A DNA stretch of 64,000 nucleotides from Sphingobacteriales bacterium. GTDB taxonomy: Bacteria; Bacteroidota; Bacteroidia; Chitinophagales; UBA2359. The notes under the pieces were generated by a model, which was given only the letters and a program-made list of their open reading frames with translations, was not told the DNA's origin and made no database searches. The stretch lies in NCBI GenBank assembly GCA_016711285.1, contig JADJTG010000017.1, positions 328,392-392,391 on the forward strand. Reading direction: 5' to 3'. The position numbers and the translations under genes were made by a program. Positions 19,588 to 29,435 of this stretch are shown here, one piece after another. The first letter of the stretch is position 1. Each line of letters begins with the position of its first letter.

Positions 19588-19615
19588 TTTTATATAAAAA
19601 TATACGCTAAATTTG
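19585..19615 (+). promoter_or_regulatory. Candidate Bacteroidota promoter for the acyl-CoA dehydrogenase gene
   Basis: TAAATTTG at 19608-19615 matches the -7 consensus TANNTTTG exactly. At the standard 19-base spacing upstream lies tttt (19585-19588), a 3 of 4 match to the -33 element TTTG. The inferred start of transcription is near 19622, about 35 bases before the ATG at 19656. Confidence 0.45.
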
Positions 19616-19655
19616 CCCTTATATTTTGTTAACGTATTCAATATAAACAGATACA

Positions 19656-21449
19656 ATGAGCAACGAAACCACTCATCTTGTTTTGAAAGGTGGCGAATTT
19701 TTGATAAAAACGACTGCCGCCGCCGAATTATTTACGCCAGAAGATTTAAACGAAGAGCAACGCCTTTTTGGTGATGCCACTTACGATTTTATCAACGCGC
19801 GTATTGCACCCAACATAGAAAAAATAGATAAAATGGAACCCGGCTTAATGGAGCAACTCCTCAATGAAGCCGGCGAACTTGGTATTTTAGGTGCGGGCTT
19901 GCCCGAAGAATACGGCGGAGCAGGTGCAGATTTGCTCACCGAAACCCTCATCTCCGAAAAACTCGGTCACAGCCATTCCTTTGGTGTTGCCGTAGCTGCA
20001 CACACCGGTATCGGCACTTTGCCTATTTTTTATTTCGGCACCGATGCCCAAAAAGAAAAATATCTGCCCAAAATGGCAAGCGGCGAAATTAAAGCCGCCT
20101 ATTGCCTCACCGAACCCGACTCCGGCTCTGATGCCCTCGCCGCCAAAACCAAAGCTATATTGAGTGCCGATGGTAAAAATTATATCATCAACGGGCAAAA
20201 AATGTGGATTACCAACTCCGGTTTTGCCGACTTGTTTATCGTATTTGCACAAGTAGATGGTACTCAATTCACCGGCTTTGTTGTTGAAGCCGACCGCAAA
20301 GGTATTACTTTGGGTGCAGAAGAGCAAAAAATGGGTATCAAAGGTTCTTCTACCCGACAAGTATTCTTTGAAAATGTAGAAGTTCCTGTTGAAAATGTAT
20401 TGGGCGAAATCGGCAAAGGACATAAAATTGCTTTCAACGTACTCAACATCGGTCGTTTCAAATTGTGCGCTATGGTAATGGGCGGCAGCAAAGCAAGTTG
20501 TGCCAAAGCCGTACAATATGCCAATGAAAGACAACAATTCAAACAACCCATTGCCAATTTCGGTGCTATCCAGCACAAACTCGCCGAACAAGCCATTCGC
20601 ATTTTTGCTTGTGAATCAGCCACTTATCGCGTGGCAGATTTGATGAAAGAAAAAGTAGATGAACTTTTGGCAAGCGGTGTAGATAAAGCACAGGCTAAAT
20701 TACAGGCAGCCGAAGAATACGCCATCGAGTGCGCCGCCCTCAAAGTGTTGGGTTCTGAAACCTTGGATTATGTGGTAGATGAAACCGTACAAATATACGG
20801 CGGTATGGGTTTCAGCGAAGAAGCTCCCGCTGCCCGCGCCTACCGCGACAGCCGCATTAATCGTATCTTTGAAGGCACCAACGAAATCAACCGTTTGCTG
20901 GCAGTAGATATGTTGTTGCGCCGCGCTATGAAAGGCGAGTTGGATTTGATTGGACCCGCCATGAAAGTACAACAAGAACTGATGGCAGTACCCGACTTCG
21001 GCGGCAGTGGCAGTGGTTCATTGTTTGATGAAGAGAAAAAAGCCATCGCCAACGGCAAAAAAGCTGTATTGATGATTGCAGGGGCTGCCGTACAGAAATT
21101 TATGCAAAAACTCTCCACACAACAGGAAATTCTGATGTGTATCGCAGATATGGCAATAGAACTATTTGCAGCAGAATCTACTTTGTTGCGCGTTGAAAAA
21201 ATGGTAGCTGCACGCGGCGAAGCAGCCTGCGCTGCACATATTGCCATCGCACAAACTTATATTTCGGATATGTCAGACCGTATGTTTATCTATGGAAAAA
21301 CGGCGTTGGCTGCCTTTGCCGAAGGCGATATGATGCGCATGATGCAATTAGGATTAAAACGTTTTACCAAATATCCAACCTACAATACTATCGGCGCACG
21401 CCGTATTATTGCTCAGGAACTCATACAAGCAAACAACTACTGTTTTTAA
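19656..21449 (+). CDS. Acyl-CoA dehydrogenase (ACAD9/VLCAD-like, extended C-terminus)
   Basis: The 597-residue FAD enzyme performs the first dehydrogenation of fatty-acid beta-oxidation, passing electrons to electron-transfer flavoprotein. Family signatures are AAYCLTEPDSGSDALAAKT (FAD/substrate loop), KMWITNSGFADLF, and RIFEGTNEINR with the catalytic base Glu406. Standard members are about 380-400 residues. The extra 170 residues after the catalytic domain (from about 430) match the extended class seen in very-long-chain and ACAD9-type enzymes, and similar long forms are common in Bacteroidota. It is monocistronic, with its own promoter candidate, a palindromic site upstream and a terminator downstream. 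Long-chain substrate preference is inferred. Confidence 0.92.
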   Translation: MSNETTHLVLKGGEFLIKTTAAAELFTPEDLNEEQRLFGDATYDFINARIAPNIEKIDKMEPGLMEQLLNEAGELGILGAGLPEEYGGAGADLLTETLISEKLGHSHSFGVAVAAHTGIGTLPIFYFGTDAQKEKYLPKMASGEIKAAYCLTEPDSGSDALAAKTKAILSADGKNYIINGQKMWITNSGFADLFIVFAQVDGTQFTGFVVEADRKGITLGAEEQKMGIKGSSTRQVFFENVEVPVENVLGEIGKGHKIAFNVLNIGRFKLCAMVMGGSKASCAKAVQYANERQQFKQPIANFGAIQHKLAEQAIRIFACESATYRVADLMKEKVDELLASGVDKAQAKLQAAEEYAIECAALKVLGSETLDYVVDETVQIYGGMGFSEEAPAARAYRDSRINRIFEGTNEINRLLAVDMLLRRAMKGELDLIGPAMKVQQELMAVPDFGGSGSGSLFDEEKKAIANGKKAVLMIAGAAVQKFMQKLSTQQEILMCIADMAIELFAAESTLLRVEKMVAARGEAACAAHIAIAQTYISDMSDRMFIYGKTALAAFAEGDMMRMMQLGLKRFTKYPTYNTIGARRIIAQELIQANNYCF

Positions 21450-21556
21450 TAATGTCATTTTTTATAAAAAACTAATAATCAATAATTTATTGATATTTTT
21501 TAAAATAAAAGTTTAAATATTTTTTTCATAAAAAATACTTAATTGTTGAATTTAAA

Positions 21557-21591
21557 AGGCTGCAATACTTTTATAGTGTTGCAGCTTTTTT
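21557..21591 (+). terminator. Rho-independent terminator after acyl-CoA dehydrogenase
   Basis: The stem gctgcaatac / gtgttgcagc (one G-U pair) with a 7-base loop is followed by six T. It ends the transcript about 110 bases after the stop. Confidence 0.75.
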
Positions 21592-21697
21592 CATTTTTCC
21601 TGATATATAAGCATTATATCCGCCAAGCATTTTAAGCGGCGGCGGTGCTTTGTATATGAAAATATACTTTATAGTGCATTTTACAATCATTCTGTTT

Positions 21698-21705
21698 TAC
21701 CTTTG
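21698..21705 (+). promoter_or_regulatory. Candidate -7 promoter element for miaA
   Basis: TACCTTTG matches TANNTTTG and lies 36 bases before the miaA ATG. No TTTG-like -33 box is found at the usual spacing, so support is weak. Confidence 0.3.
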
Positions 21706-21740
21706 CTTTCCTATTGTATTTGGCTTTTTAAAAAATTATA

Positions 21741-22667
21741 ATGGCAGTATCTGATAAAAATATGCCTATGGTGGTAGCGATTCTGGGAGCAACAGCCACC
21801 GGAAAAACGGCGACGGCTATTCAGGTGGCGCAGCATTTCGGCACCGAAATCGTTTCGTGTGATGCACGCCAGTTTTATCGCGAAATGAGCATCGGTACTG
21901 CAAAGCCCTCCGCCGAAGAATTAGCCGCCGTTCCTCATCATTTCATCAACTGTCTGTCGGTGCGCGACACCTATACCGCCGGCACTTACGAACACGAAGC
22001 ATTGGCTTGCATAGCTGCTTTGCACCGCCGCCGACCTATTGTGATACTCTGCGGCGGCTCTGGGCTTTTTGCGCGGGCAGTGCTACACGGCTTTGATGCC
22101 ACGCCCGACACTGACCCCGCCATTCGCCGACAATTAGAAACACAACTGCAAAATGAAGGACTGCAATCGCTGTGCCAACAACTCGCCTCTCTCGACCCTC
22201 ACTACAACAGCTACGAACTCCAAAATCCACACCGCGTGATGCGTGCTTTGGGAGTAATACTCACCAGTGGCAAAAGCCTACGCGAATTTCATACTCAGTT
22301 TGCCGCACCGCCGCGCCCCTTTCGCAGCCTTAAAATAGTTTTGGAATTGCCACGCCCTTCGCTCTATGAGCGCATTGATAAGCGAGTGCTGAACATGATG
22401 CAAAACGGACTGCTCAAAGAAGCAGAAAATCTTTTGCCCTTTCGCCATTACAATGCCCTGCAAACTGTGGGTTATCAGGAATTATTTGATTATTTTGACA
22501 GAAAAACAAATTTGGAAAAAGCGGTTCAACTCATACAACAACATAGCCGCAACTATGCAAAAAGGCAAGTGACTTGGTTTAAAAAAGAAAGTGAAGCTGT
22601 TTTTTTTGCTCCCGACAATATCCCTGCCCTTATTCAACACATTGAAAATCATCTTTTTATTCAATGA
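21741..22667 (+). CDS. miaA: tRNA dimethylallyltransferase MiaA
   Basis: The 308-residue enzyme adds a dimethylallyl group to N6 of A37 in tRNAs that read codons starting with U. The P-loop GATATGKT (residues 14-21) is followed by VSCDARQFYREMSIGTAKPS, the family's substrate-binding signature, where DSRQ is usual and DARQ is seen here. NPHRVMRALGV and the tRNA-contacting YAKRQVTWFKKE near the C-terminus are also present. Length is typical. The stop overlaps the next start in ATGA, so it is translationally coupled to the phosphoesterase behind it. Confidence 0.95.
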   Translation: MAVSDKNMPMVVAILGATATGKTATAIQVAQHFGTEIVSCDARQFYREMSIGTAKPSAEELAAVPHHFINCLSVRDTYTAGTYEHEALACIAALHRRRPIVILCGGSGLFARAVLHGFDATPDTDPAIRRQLETQLQNEGLQSLCQQLASLDPHYNSYELQNPHRVMRALGVILTSGKSLREFHTQFAAPPRPFRSLKIVLELPRPSLYERIDKRVLNMMQNGLLKEAENLLPFRHYNALQTVGYQELFDYFDRKTNLEKAVQLIQQHSRNYAKRQVTWFKKESEAVFFAPDNIPALIQHIENHLFIQ

Positions 22668-23167
22668 AACATATCGGACTGATTTCGGATACGCACGGTT
22701 TTTTGGACGAGCGCGTTTTTAAACATTTTGAAACCTGTGATGAAGTGTGGCATGCGGGCGATTTCGGTACGATGGAAGTACTCGAACAACTGCGCAATTT
22801 TAAACCTTTGCGCGGCGTATATGGCAATATTGACGGTGCTGCGCTGCGCCGCGAGTTGCCTTTAGATACACAGTTTATTTGCGAAAATGTGCGTGTGTGG
22901 ATAACACATATCGGCGGCTATCCCAAACGCTACGACAAAAGGGTGCGCGAGTTGTTGTTACAACAGCCCGAAACACCACAACTTTTTATTTGCGGACATT
23001 CTCATATCCTCAAAGTAATGTACGATGCACAGTACCAAATGCTTACGATGAATCCGGGGGCTTTTGGCAAGGAAGGCTGGCACAAAGTGCGCACTTTGCT
23101 GCGATTTACGATAGACGGTAACCGCATCGGCGATTTAAAAATTATAGAAGCACCACGCCACATATAA
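22664..23167 (+). CDS. YfcE/MJ0936-like metallophosphoesterase
   Basis: The 167-residue protein is a small calcineurin-like phosphoesterase of the YfcE/MJ0936 type. All metal-binding motifs are visible: ISDTHG near residue 7, HAGDFG near 31, YGNIDG near 51 and CGHSH near 108. Such enzymes hydrolyse phosphodiesters or phosphomonoesters using a two-metal centre, but the natural substrate in bacteria is unsettled. It overlaps the end of miaA by four bases, which points to an operon; the pairing does not reveal a shared function. Confidence 0.88.
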   Translation: MKHIGLISDTHGFLDERVFKHFETCDEVWHAGDFGTMEVLEQLRNFKPLRGVYGNIDGAALRRELPLDTQFICENVRVWITHIGGYPKRYDKRVRELLLQQPETPQLFICGHSHILKVMYDAQYQMLTMNPGAFGKEGWHKVRTLLRFTIDGNRIGDLKIIEAPRHI

Positions 23168-23268
23168 AGTATTTTTTTGTAGAAACCGATATTTTATTTT
23201 TTTAAATAATTTATTGAGTTTTTTTACTGTTCGGCTTTAAATAAAAAAGCATTATTTATTTTTACTGT

Positions 23269-24469
23269 ATGAATCAAGACAACAAAATTTTTGTATTAGT
23301 AGATTTTCAGCGTATTTGGCAGCAAATGTTGCCGCTTACCTACACACGTCCCATCTCTGATTTGCGTATCGGGGTGCTTACTTTGCGCAAAAAGTGGGAA
23401 TTGATGCTCAAAAGCCCCGTTCAAATTGTTACCGCTCCTTATCTAATGCAAAAAGGCAATATAATCTTTGCCCGAAGAAGCGATATTTATCAACAGCAGC
23501 ATATTGCCGGAGCGTACATTGGCACGAAAAATCCGCACCCTCAAACCCGCCCAAGCTTTGCAAGACGGCGGCGAAATTATTGCGTGGAATGGCACATTGC
23601 AGCAGAGTTCTCAACAATTCAGTGCCTATCAGTGGGAGTCGCCGTGTATTTGGCTGCACCGTCCCTGGGATTTGTTTTTGCACAATGCCACCGCCATTGA
23701 GCGCGATTTTCAACTGCTCACACAAGGGCGTACCTCTACACCTTTGAGCAAGAGCAATCGTATTATCGGCGACAAAAAACGTATTTTTTTGGAAGAAGGA
23801 GCTGTTATAGAAGGAGCTACGCTCAATGCCAACGGTGCAATGATGTATTTCGGTGCAGGCTGCGAAGTGATGGAAGGGGCAATACTGCGCGGAGCTATAG
23901 CTGTGGGCGAGCACGCTGTGGTGAAAATGGGAGCTAAAATTTATGGTGCTACCACCATCGGTGATTATGCCAAAGTAGGCGGCGAAATCAACAACTCGGT
24001 AATATGGGGCAACAGCAACAAAGCACACGACGGTTATTTAGGAAATTCGGTGCTGGGCGAATGGTGTAATCTGGGTGCTGACACCAATAATTCCAACCTA
24101 AAAAACGACTACGGGAAAGTGCGTATGTGGAGCTATGCCGAGCGCGGTTTTATTGATACCAGCCTACAATTTTGTGGTTTGATAATGGGCGACCATTCCA
24201 AATGCGGCATCAATACGATGTTCAATACCGGAACGGTGGTGGGCGTTTCCTGCAATATTTTCGGCAGCGACTTTCCGCCCAAACATATTCCTTCATTTGC
24301 GTGGGGCGGCGGCGAACAATTTACCGACTACCGCTACGACAAAGCGATGGAAACCGCAGCACGAGTATTGGCACGGCGCAACCAAAATTTGAGCGATTTT
24401 GATTACGACCTCCTCTATCAAATATGGCAAGACAGTGAGCCTTATCGTATTTGGAATCGGAAACCATAA
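23269..24469 (+). CDS. GlmU-like sugar nucleotidyltransferase/hexapeptide protein (frameshifted)
   Basis: Two frames make one protein of about 400 residues. The first (from 23269) has the start signature of the Bacteroidota GlmU-like family, FVLVDFQRIWQQMLPLTYTRPISDLRIGVLTLRKKW. The second (from about 23468) continues with PEEAIFINSSILPER and ends in hexapeptide beta-helix repeats and GVSCNIFGSDFPPKHIPSFAWGG. Skipping one T at 23467-23469 joins them smoothly. The family is related to bifunctional GlmU (UDP-GlcNAc synthesis) but has a diverged nucleotidyltransferase half, so the substrate is uncertain. The frame break is probably an indel error. It starts 101 bases after the phosphoesterase. 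Confidence 0.75.
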
Positions 24470-24682
24470 GTTATACAATCATTTTTCTGCGTCTCGTAGA
24501 AAATATCCTTTATTAATTTTTATCTATCTCTTAAAATTTTATGGAATGTTTTTTTACATTTGCACTAAGAGTCAGTATAAAAATTATCTTTCTGTTCAAA
24601 AATGCTGCAAACCTGCTTTTTCTTTTTAAAATTCATTGGCTCGTTTTTATATATCTTTTCATCAATATTACACATATAATAT

Positions 24683-25330
24683 ATGCAAAAAAAAATGTTA
24701 ACAGTTTTTGTTGCTTTGTTCCTCTTTACTTCTTTTTTGCAAGCACAAAGTAAAAAAGTAAAAATAGTAACAGATATGGGTACTATTAAAGTAATGCTAT
24801 ATGACGGCACTCCTCAACACCGCGATAATTTTGTAAAATTGGTACAGGAAAAATTCTATGACGGCTTGTTGTTTCATCGTGTTATTAAAGATTTTATGAT
24901 ACAAGGCGGCGACCCCAAATCCAAAGATGCCGCCCCCGACCAAGCCCTGGGCAACGGCGATGTAGGCTATACAGTGCCGGCGGAGTTCAACGACAACTAT
25001 TTTCATAAAAAAGGTGCACTCGCCGCCGCCCGCGACAATAATCCGCAAAAGGCATCATCGGGCTGCCAGTTTTATTTGGTGCAGGGCAAAGTATTTGATG
25101 AGGAATCGCTGCAGTCGGCGGCACGCCGCGGCGCACGCCCTTTGAGCGATGAGCAAAAAGAAGTGTATAAAACCATCGGCGGCACGCCGCACTTAGACGG
25201 CAACTATACTGTATTTGGCGAAATATATAAAGGTTTGAAAGTAGTGGATAAAATAGCAGCACAGTCCACCGGAGCCAATGACCGTCCTAAAAAAGATATT
25301 CATATAAAAAAAATGCGCCTGATTCGTTAA
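24683..25330 (+). CDS. Secreted cyclophilin-type peptidyl-prolyl cis-trans isomerase
   Basis: The 215-residue protein has a signal peptide (MQKKMLTVFVALFLFTSFLQAQ) and then a cyclophilin domain that catalyses proline isomerisation during protein folding in the periplasm. Core motifs are present: FYDGLLFHRVIKDFMIQGGDP with the catalytic Arg, and SSGCQFYLVQGK. An insertion (about residues 142-170, RRGARPLSDEQKEVYKTIGG) between the last core strands is common in Bacteroidota homologues. A -7 element match, TACATTTG at 24555-24562, lies upstream but without a clear -33 box. It may help fold secreted T9SS cargo; that is inference. Confidence 0.9.
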   Translation: MQKKMLTVFVALFLFTSFLQAQSKKVKIVTDMGTIKVMLYDGTPQHRDNFVKLVQEKFYDGLLFHRVIKDFMIQGGDPKSKDAAPDQALGNGDVGYTVPAEFNDNYFHKKGALAAARDNNPQKASSGCQFYLVQGKVFDEESLQSAARRGARPLSDEQKEVYKTIGGTPHLDGNYTVFGEIYKGLKVVDKIAAQSTGANDRPKKDIHIKKMRLIR

Positions 25331-25541
25331 ACAGTAAACACACACACATTACCCGAAGCCAATTCATTATTTCACTTTTCTTTTCTGATGCACAAAAGAG
25401 ATTATTTTTAAATACAAAAAATAAATCTTATCACCATTATTTTGGGATAAAGACAAAAAAAATTAATTACTCACATATTTATTACTACACTACAATATTT
25501 GTTTGGCAATCCTACAAACAACACTTTTTTAAACGCTATTC

Positions 25542-27084
25542 ATGCGAGAACTTATAGTAAAATCACAAGGCAAGGGAACAGAAATTGCACTGCTGGAGGA
25601 AGGCATACTTACCGAACTACACTATGAACACGAGAATACCCGCTTTGTAGTGGGAGATATTTTGTTGGCAAAAGTAAAACGTATTTTGCCCAGTCTCAAT
25701 GCCGCTTTTATTGACTTGGGAAAAGAAGAAGGATTTTTGCACTATACCGATTTGGGCACACAAGTGCGCTCGCTCAATAATTTTGTAAAAGCTGCCCTAT
25801 CCACCCAACAAACTACCCATCTTTTAGCCGACTTTAATATAGAGCCTTACACCGAAAAAAATGGAAAAATAGGCGATTTGCTGCAAAAAGGGCAACCTTT
25901 AGTAGTACAAATTATCAAAGAGCCGATTGCCAACAAAGGGGCGCGTTTGAGTACCGAAATTTCTTTTGCCGGCAGGTACTTGGTGCTCATTCCTTTTTCC
26001 AAAGAAATTTCGGTATCACAAAAAATAGAATCCAAAGAGGAGCGCAAACGTTTGGAACGCCTCGCCAAAAGTATATGCCCGCGCAACTTCGGTATGATTA
26101 TCCGAACCGCCGCCGAAGGCAAAAGTGTAGCCGACCTCCACGCCGACCTCCACGAATTACTCGGAAAATGGGAGCAAGTGTATAGAGGAATTTTATCGGA
26201 TACACCGCCCGCCAAACTGCTCGGCGAATTAGACAAAGCCTCCGCCATTTTGCGCGATTTGCTCAATGCTTCTTTTCATCGGGTAGCGGTAGATGATGCC
26301 CGTTTGAGTGCCGAAATTCGGACTTACATCAGCCGCATTGCTCCGGGCAAAGAGAGCATCGTGCAACATTATAGCGGCAAAAAACCCATCTTTGACCACT
26401 TTGCCGTTAATAAAAATATCAAGGCTTCTTTCGGAAAACACGTCAATTTGAATGGCGGTGCTTATATTATTATAGAGCATACCGAAGCCATGCACGTCAT
26501 TGATGTAAACAGCGGCTATAAAGTGAGCACCAGCACCGATTTGGACAGCAATGCCTTATCGGTAAATTTATTGGCAGCAGCCGAAATTGTGCGCCAAATC
26601 AGGCTGCGCGATTTGGGCGGTATCATTACCATTGATTTTATTGATATGAAATCAAACGAAACCGAAAAAGGTATATGATACGATGGTGGAGTTGATGAAA
26701 AATGACCGCGCCAAGCATACTATTTTGCCTTTGTCAAAATTTTGCCTGATGCAGATAACCCGCCAACGGGTGCGCCCCGAATTGCAAATTACCAATACCG
26801 AAACCTGCCCTCATTGCAATGGTAGCGGTGTAGCACAACCCAGTTTGCTGCTCATCGACCATGTTTATGAAGATTTGAGCTACTTGTTCAAAGAATTAAA
26901 TTATAAAGAACTAAAAATAAAAGTACATCCTTTTGTAGAGAGCCACTTGCAACGCGGTTGGTGGTCTTTGCGCTACCAATGGATGTGGGAATTTAAAAAA
27001 CGAATCAATATCAGCTCTGATGCTGCTTTGTCATTAATGGATTACCATATTTATAACAAAGAAGGCGAAGAAATAGAATTATAA
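25542..27084 (+). CDS. rng: Ribonuclease G/E (frameshifted)
   Basis: The two frames 25542-26678 and 26683-27084 form one RNase G/E-family endoribonuclease of about 514 residues, the usual length. RNase G processes 16S rRNA ends and starts mRNA decay. The S1 domain lies near residues 35-120 (VGDILLAKVKRILPSLNAAFIDLG). The metal-binding catalytic motifs are HVIDVNSGYK and TIDFIDMKS. The zinc-link CPHC and the RVRPE motif lie in the second frame. Adding one A to the run at 26666-26671 yields the expected reading (EKVYDTMVELMKNDRAKHTILPLSKF). Because the gene is normally essential or important, a sequencing error is the likelier cause. Confidence 0.88.
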
Positions 27085-27312
27085 AACAACTCATTTTTTT
27101 TTGCTTATAATAAAGCGATGCAGCCTATATTTTTTATTCAAAAAAAGTTGTGTTCAGACAGGAACTTTCTGACAATCTTTTCGGTTTCTTTTTTTTAGAA
27201 AAAATAACTAACATTATCAGCTTTTAGCAACAGGTGATTTATTTTTTATATACATAAATTATTAATAAAAAGATTCATTTATTCATTAACCCAAAAACAT
27301 TATTTATCAAAC

Positions 27313-27885
27313 ATGAAAACATTAAAGTTTATTTCTGTATTTGTATTATGCCTTGTTTTTAGCAACCAAGTGTCTGCACAATAGAAATATTTTACAGGCG
27401 GTACGCTTTCTTTTTTATCTTCCGGCGTAAAAGATGTAGATGACCGCGCCACCACTTATTCGGTAATGCCTTATTTGGGCTATAATATGTCCAACAATTT
27501 GGTATTAGGTTTGCGTGCGGGTATTTCGGGCGAATCTTATGGCGATGACAAAGAAAGCATGTTTAATTTGATGCCTTTTGTACGTTTTCGCCGTACTCCT
27601 AACGAAAAAATGGGGGTTTATTTGCAAGCTGATGCTACTGTTGGTTTTGGCAGCGCAGAAGTAAATAGCATCAAAAACAAAAGAAGCAGCTTTGAGATTG
27701 GTGTGCGTCCGGGTATTGATTACGCGTTCTCAGACCGTTGGGCTATCAATGCCAATTATGGTTTCTTGGGTTTCCGCACTGCTACCACTAAACCTGACGG
27801 CGGCGGCGACGGCACTACTGCCAATGTATTTGGTTTGGCACTTGACCCTGCTACTTTGGGCTTTAGTTTGAACTATGCGTTTTAA
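27313..27885 (+). CDS. Small outer-membrane beta-barrel protein with in-frame amber stop
   Basis: From the ATG at 27313 the frame encodes a signal peptide (MKTLKFISVFVLCLVFSNQVSAQ), hits TAG at 27382-27384, and then continues open for 167 residues. The downstream part has alternating hydrophobic and polar strands (YNMSNNLVLGLRAGISG, RWAINANYGFLGFR) and ends in aromatic YAF, as in eight-stranded OmpA/OmpX-like barrels. The stop falls within one codon of the predicted signal cleavage site. A single C-to-T change of CAG would explain it. Either the gene is newly dead, the base is an error, or the TAG is read through. A strong terminator follows. Confidence 0.65.
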
Positions 27886-27911
27886 TAATAATTAGCAAAA
27901 TTTAAAACCCC

Positions 27912-27950
27912 AAAAAACGCTTTCAACACGAATGTTGAAAGCGTTTTTTT
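27912..27950. terminator. Bidirectional rho-independent terminator
   Basis: A perfect stem (aaacgctttcaaca / tgttgaaagcgttt) with a cgaa tetraloop is flanked by A and T runs, so it can stop both the barrel gene (plus) and the MFS gene (minus), which converge here. Confidence 0.85.
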
Positions 27951-27963
27951 ATGGTATATTTTT

Positions 27964-29166
27964 TCAGAGTTTTTCCGGCAATGATTTGAAAATTAACCAC
28001 GCTCCTACTGCTATCAGTGCCGCCGCACCCCACAATACCTGATACGGAAAATGCGACATTAGTTGTGTTCCTATCAATGGTGCTACTACATTGGAGGTAG
28101 CATAGGCCATTCCGTACAACGACATATATTTTCCTTCTTGTCCTTCCGGTGCGCATTTCAGTGCCCAGGTGGTACTGAAGGGCATCACCCATATTTCGCC
28201 AAACGAAATAATGGTCATATACAACACAGCAGCTGTCCAAGCCTGCGCTAAAGGCAACATCAATGCCACATAGCTCGCTGCATACAGCAAAGTGCCTATA
28301 CGAATGAGCGACATCATTTTGTAGTGGCGTTCCAAATAATGCACCACCGGCATTTCGAGCAGCATCACCACTACGCCATTGATGGCAGATACACAACCGA
28401 TAGTAAATTCGTTCCAATGATAATATTGCTTAAAAAACGGTGGCACTGACCATACTAATTGCATAAAAGATAAAGCTCCCAAAAAAGTGCCTATTATAAA
28501 ACGCACATAAAGAGGATCTTTGAAAGCAATCCAAGCATCGTCAGCTGTGTGCTGCTGCTGTGAGGCGGCAAGCGTTTCGGAAAACGCCTGCGCCGGTGCT
28601 TCGGGCAATAGAAAAAACAAAGCCGCTGCTGCCGCAAAACAAGTGAGCGCATCTACCCAAAAAATATAATGCCAACCCTGCAAAATGAGCCAACCGCCCA
28701 AGGTAAGCGATAATGTAATGGCTAAATTAAATGCTACCCGCAGCAGCGAAAAAGAGCGCGTGCGCGTAGCGGCTGTGCTGTTGAAGCTGATAGCCACGGA
28801 ATTTGCCGGACGAAAAGCTTCGGATACACAACTCAATGTAAAAAGTGTGGCACACAATACATAATAATCACGCACCTGCAACAGCACCAATGCCATCACA
28901 CCAGTAGCTACCAGCGAAACAAGTTGTACGCGACGATAGCCTATTTTATCCGTCAGTGAACCACCGATTTGCTGCCCGATAATAGCACCCAAACCAAAGC
29001 AAGCCATTGCGACACCCGCCTGCGACAGACTGTAATGCAGCGACTCGGTAATATATAACGGCAAAAAGCACATAATCATAGAGCCGCTGCGATTGATAAA
29101 ATTTACAAATGCCAACAGCCAAATACGCCCTGATAATCCTTTAAAGGAAGTAAAAATATTAGTCAT
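27964..29166 (-). CDS. MFS transporter
   Basis: About 400 residues with roughly 12 predicted hydrophobic spans. The motif GGSLTDKIGYRRVQ between helices 2 and 3 matches the major facilitator loop signature (G.L.D..G.R). The fold and length suit a drug:proton antiporter-like (DHA1) exporter of the inner membrane; the substrate cannot be told. I chose the ATG at 29166 (MTNIFTSFKG). An upstream in-frame ATG at 29247 would add 27 residues, but those overlap a perfect hairpin and read like leader sequence. Confidence 0.85.
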   Translation of the reverse strand: MTNIFTSFKGLSGRIWLLAFVNFINRSGSMIMCFLPLYITESLHYSLSQAGVAMACFGLGAIIGQQIGGSLTDKIGYRRVQLVSLVATGVMALVLLQVRDYYVLCATLFTLSCVSEAFRPANSVAISFNSTAATRTRSFSLLRVAFNLAITLSLTLGGWLILQGWHYIFWVDALTCFAAAAALFFLLPEAPAQAFSETLAASQQQHTADDAWIAFKDPLYVRFIIGTFLGALSFMQLVWSVPPFFKQYYHWNEFTIGCVSAINGVVVMLLEMPVVHYLERHYKMMSLIRIGTLLYAASYVALMLPLAQAWTAAVLYMTIISFGEIWVMPFSTTWALKCAPEGQEGKYMSLYGMAYATSNVVAPLIGTQLMSHFPYQVLWGAAALIAVGAWLIFKSLPEKL

Positions 29167-29194
29167 AAAAAAGTGCTCCAAGGTAGCTATAAAA

Positions 29195-29227
29195 CAATAA
29201 AGGTCAGCATCACGCCGACCTTTATTG
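29195..29227 (-). promoter_or_regulatory. 11-bp hairpin in the 5' leader of the MFS gene
   Basis: The perfect stem caataaaggtc / gacctttattg with an 11-base loop lies about 30 bases before the MFS start on the minus strand. It has only a short T run behind it. It could be a weak terminator of the gene at 29436 or a leader structure controlling the transporter. Confidence 0.45.
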
Positions 29228-29435
29228 CAATAACATATATGAAACAATTAATAAAACAATTCTATATTTATAATAATAAAAACGAGATTTAGTCCGTAAT
29301 ATTTTAATTTTCAAAATATTTATTAAAAAATACTTTAGTTAATTTAACCATTTACAAGGACAAATATAAACACAAAGTTTAAAAATTAATTTATTAATTA
29401 AATATTTTTTTTCATTATACTAATATTGATAATGC

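Noticed and set aside
23429..24028. 199-residue minus-strand open frame
   Set aside because: It is antisense to the hexapeptide repeats of the GlmU-like gene; the repeat structure on the plus strand explains the open frame.
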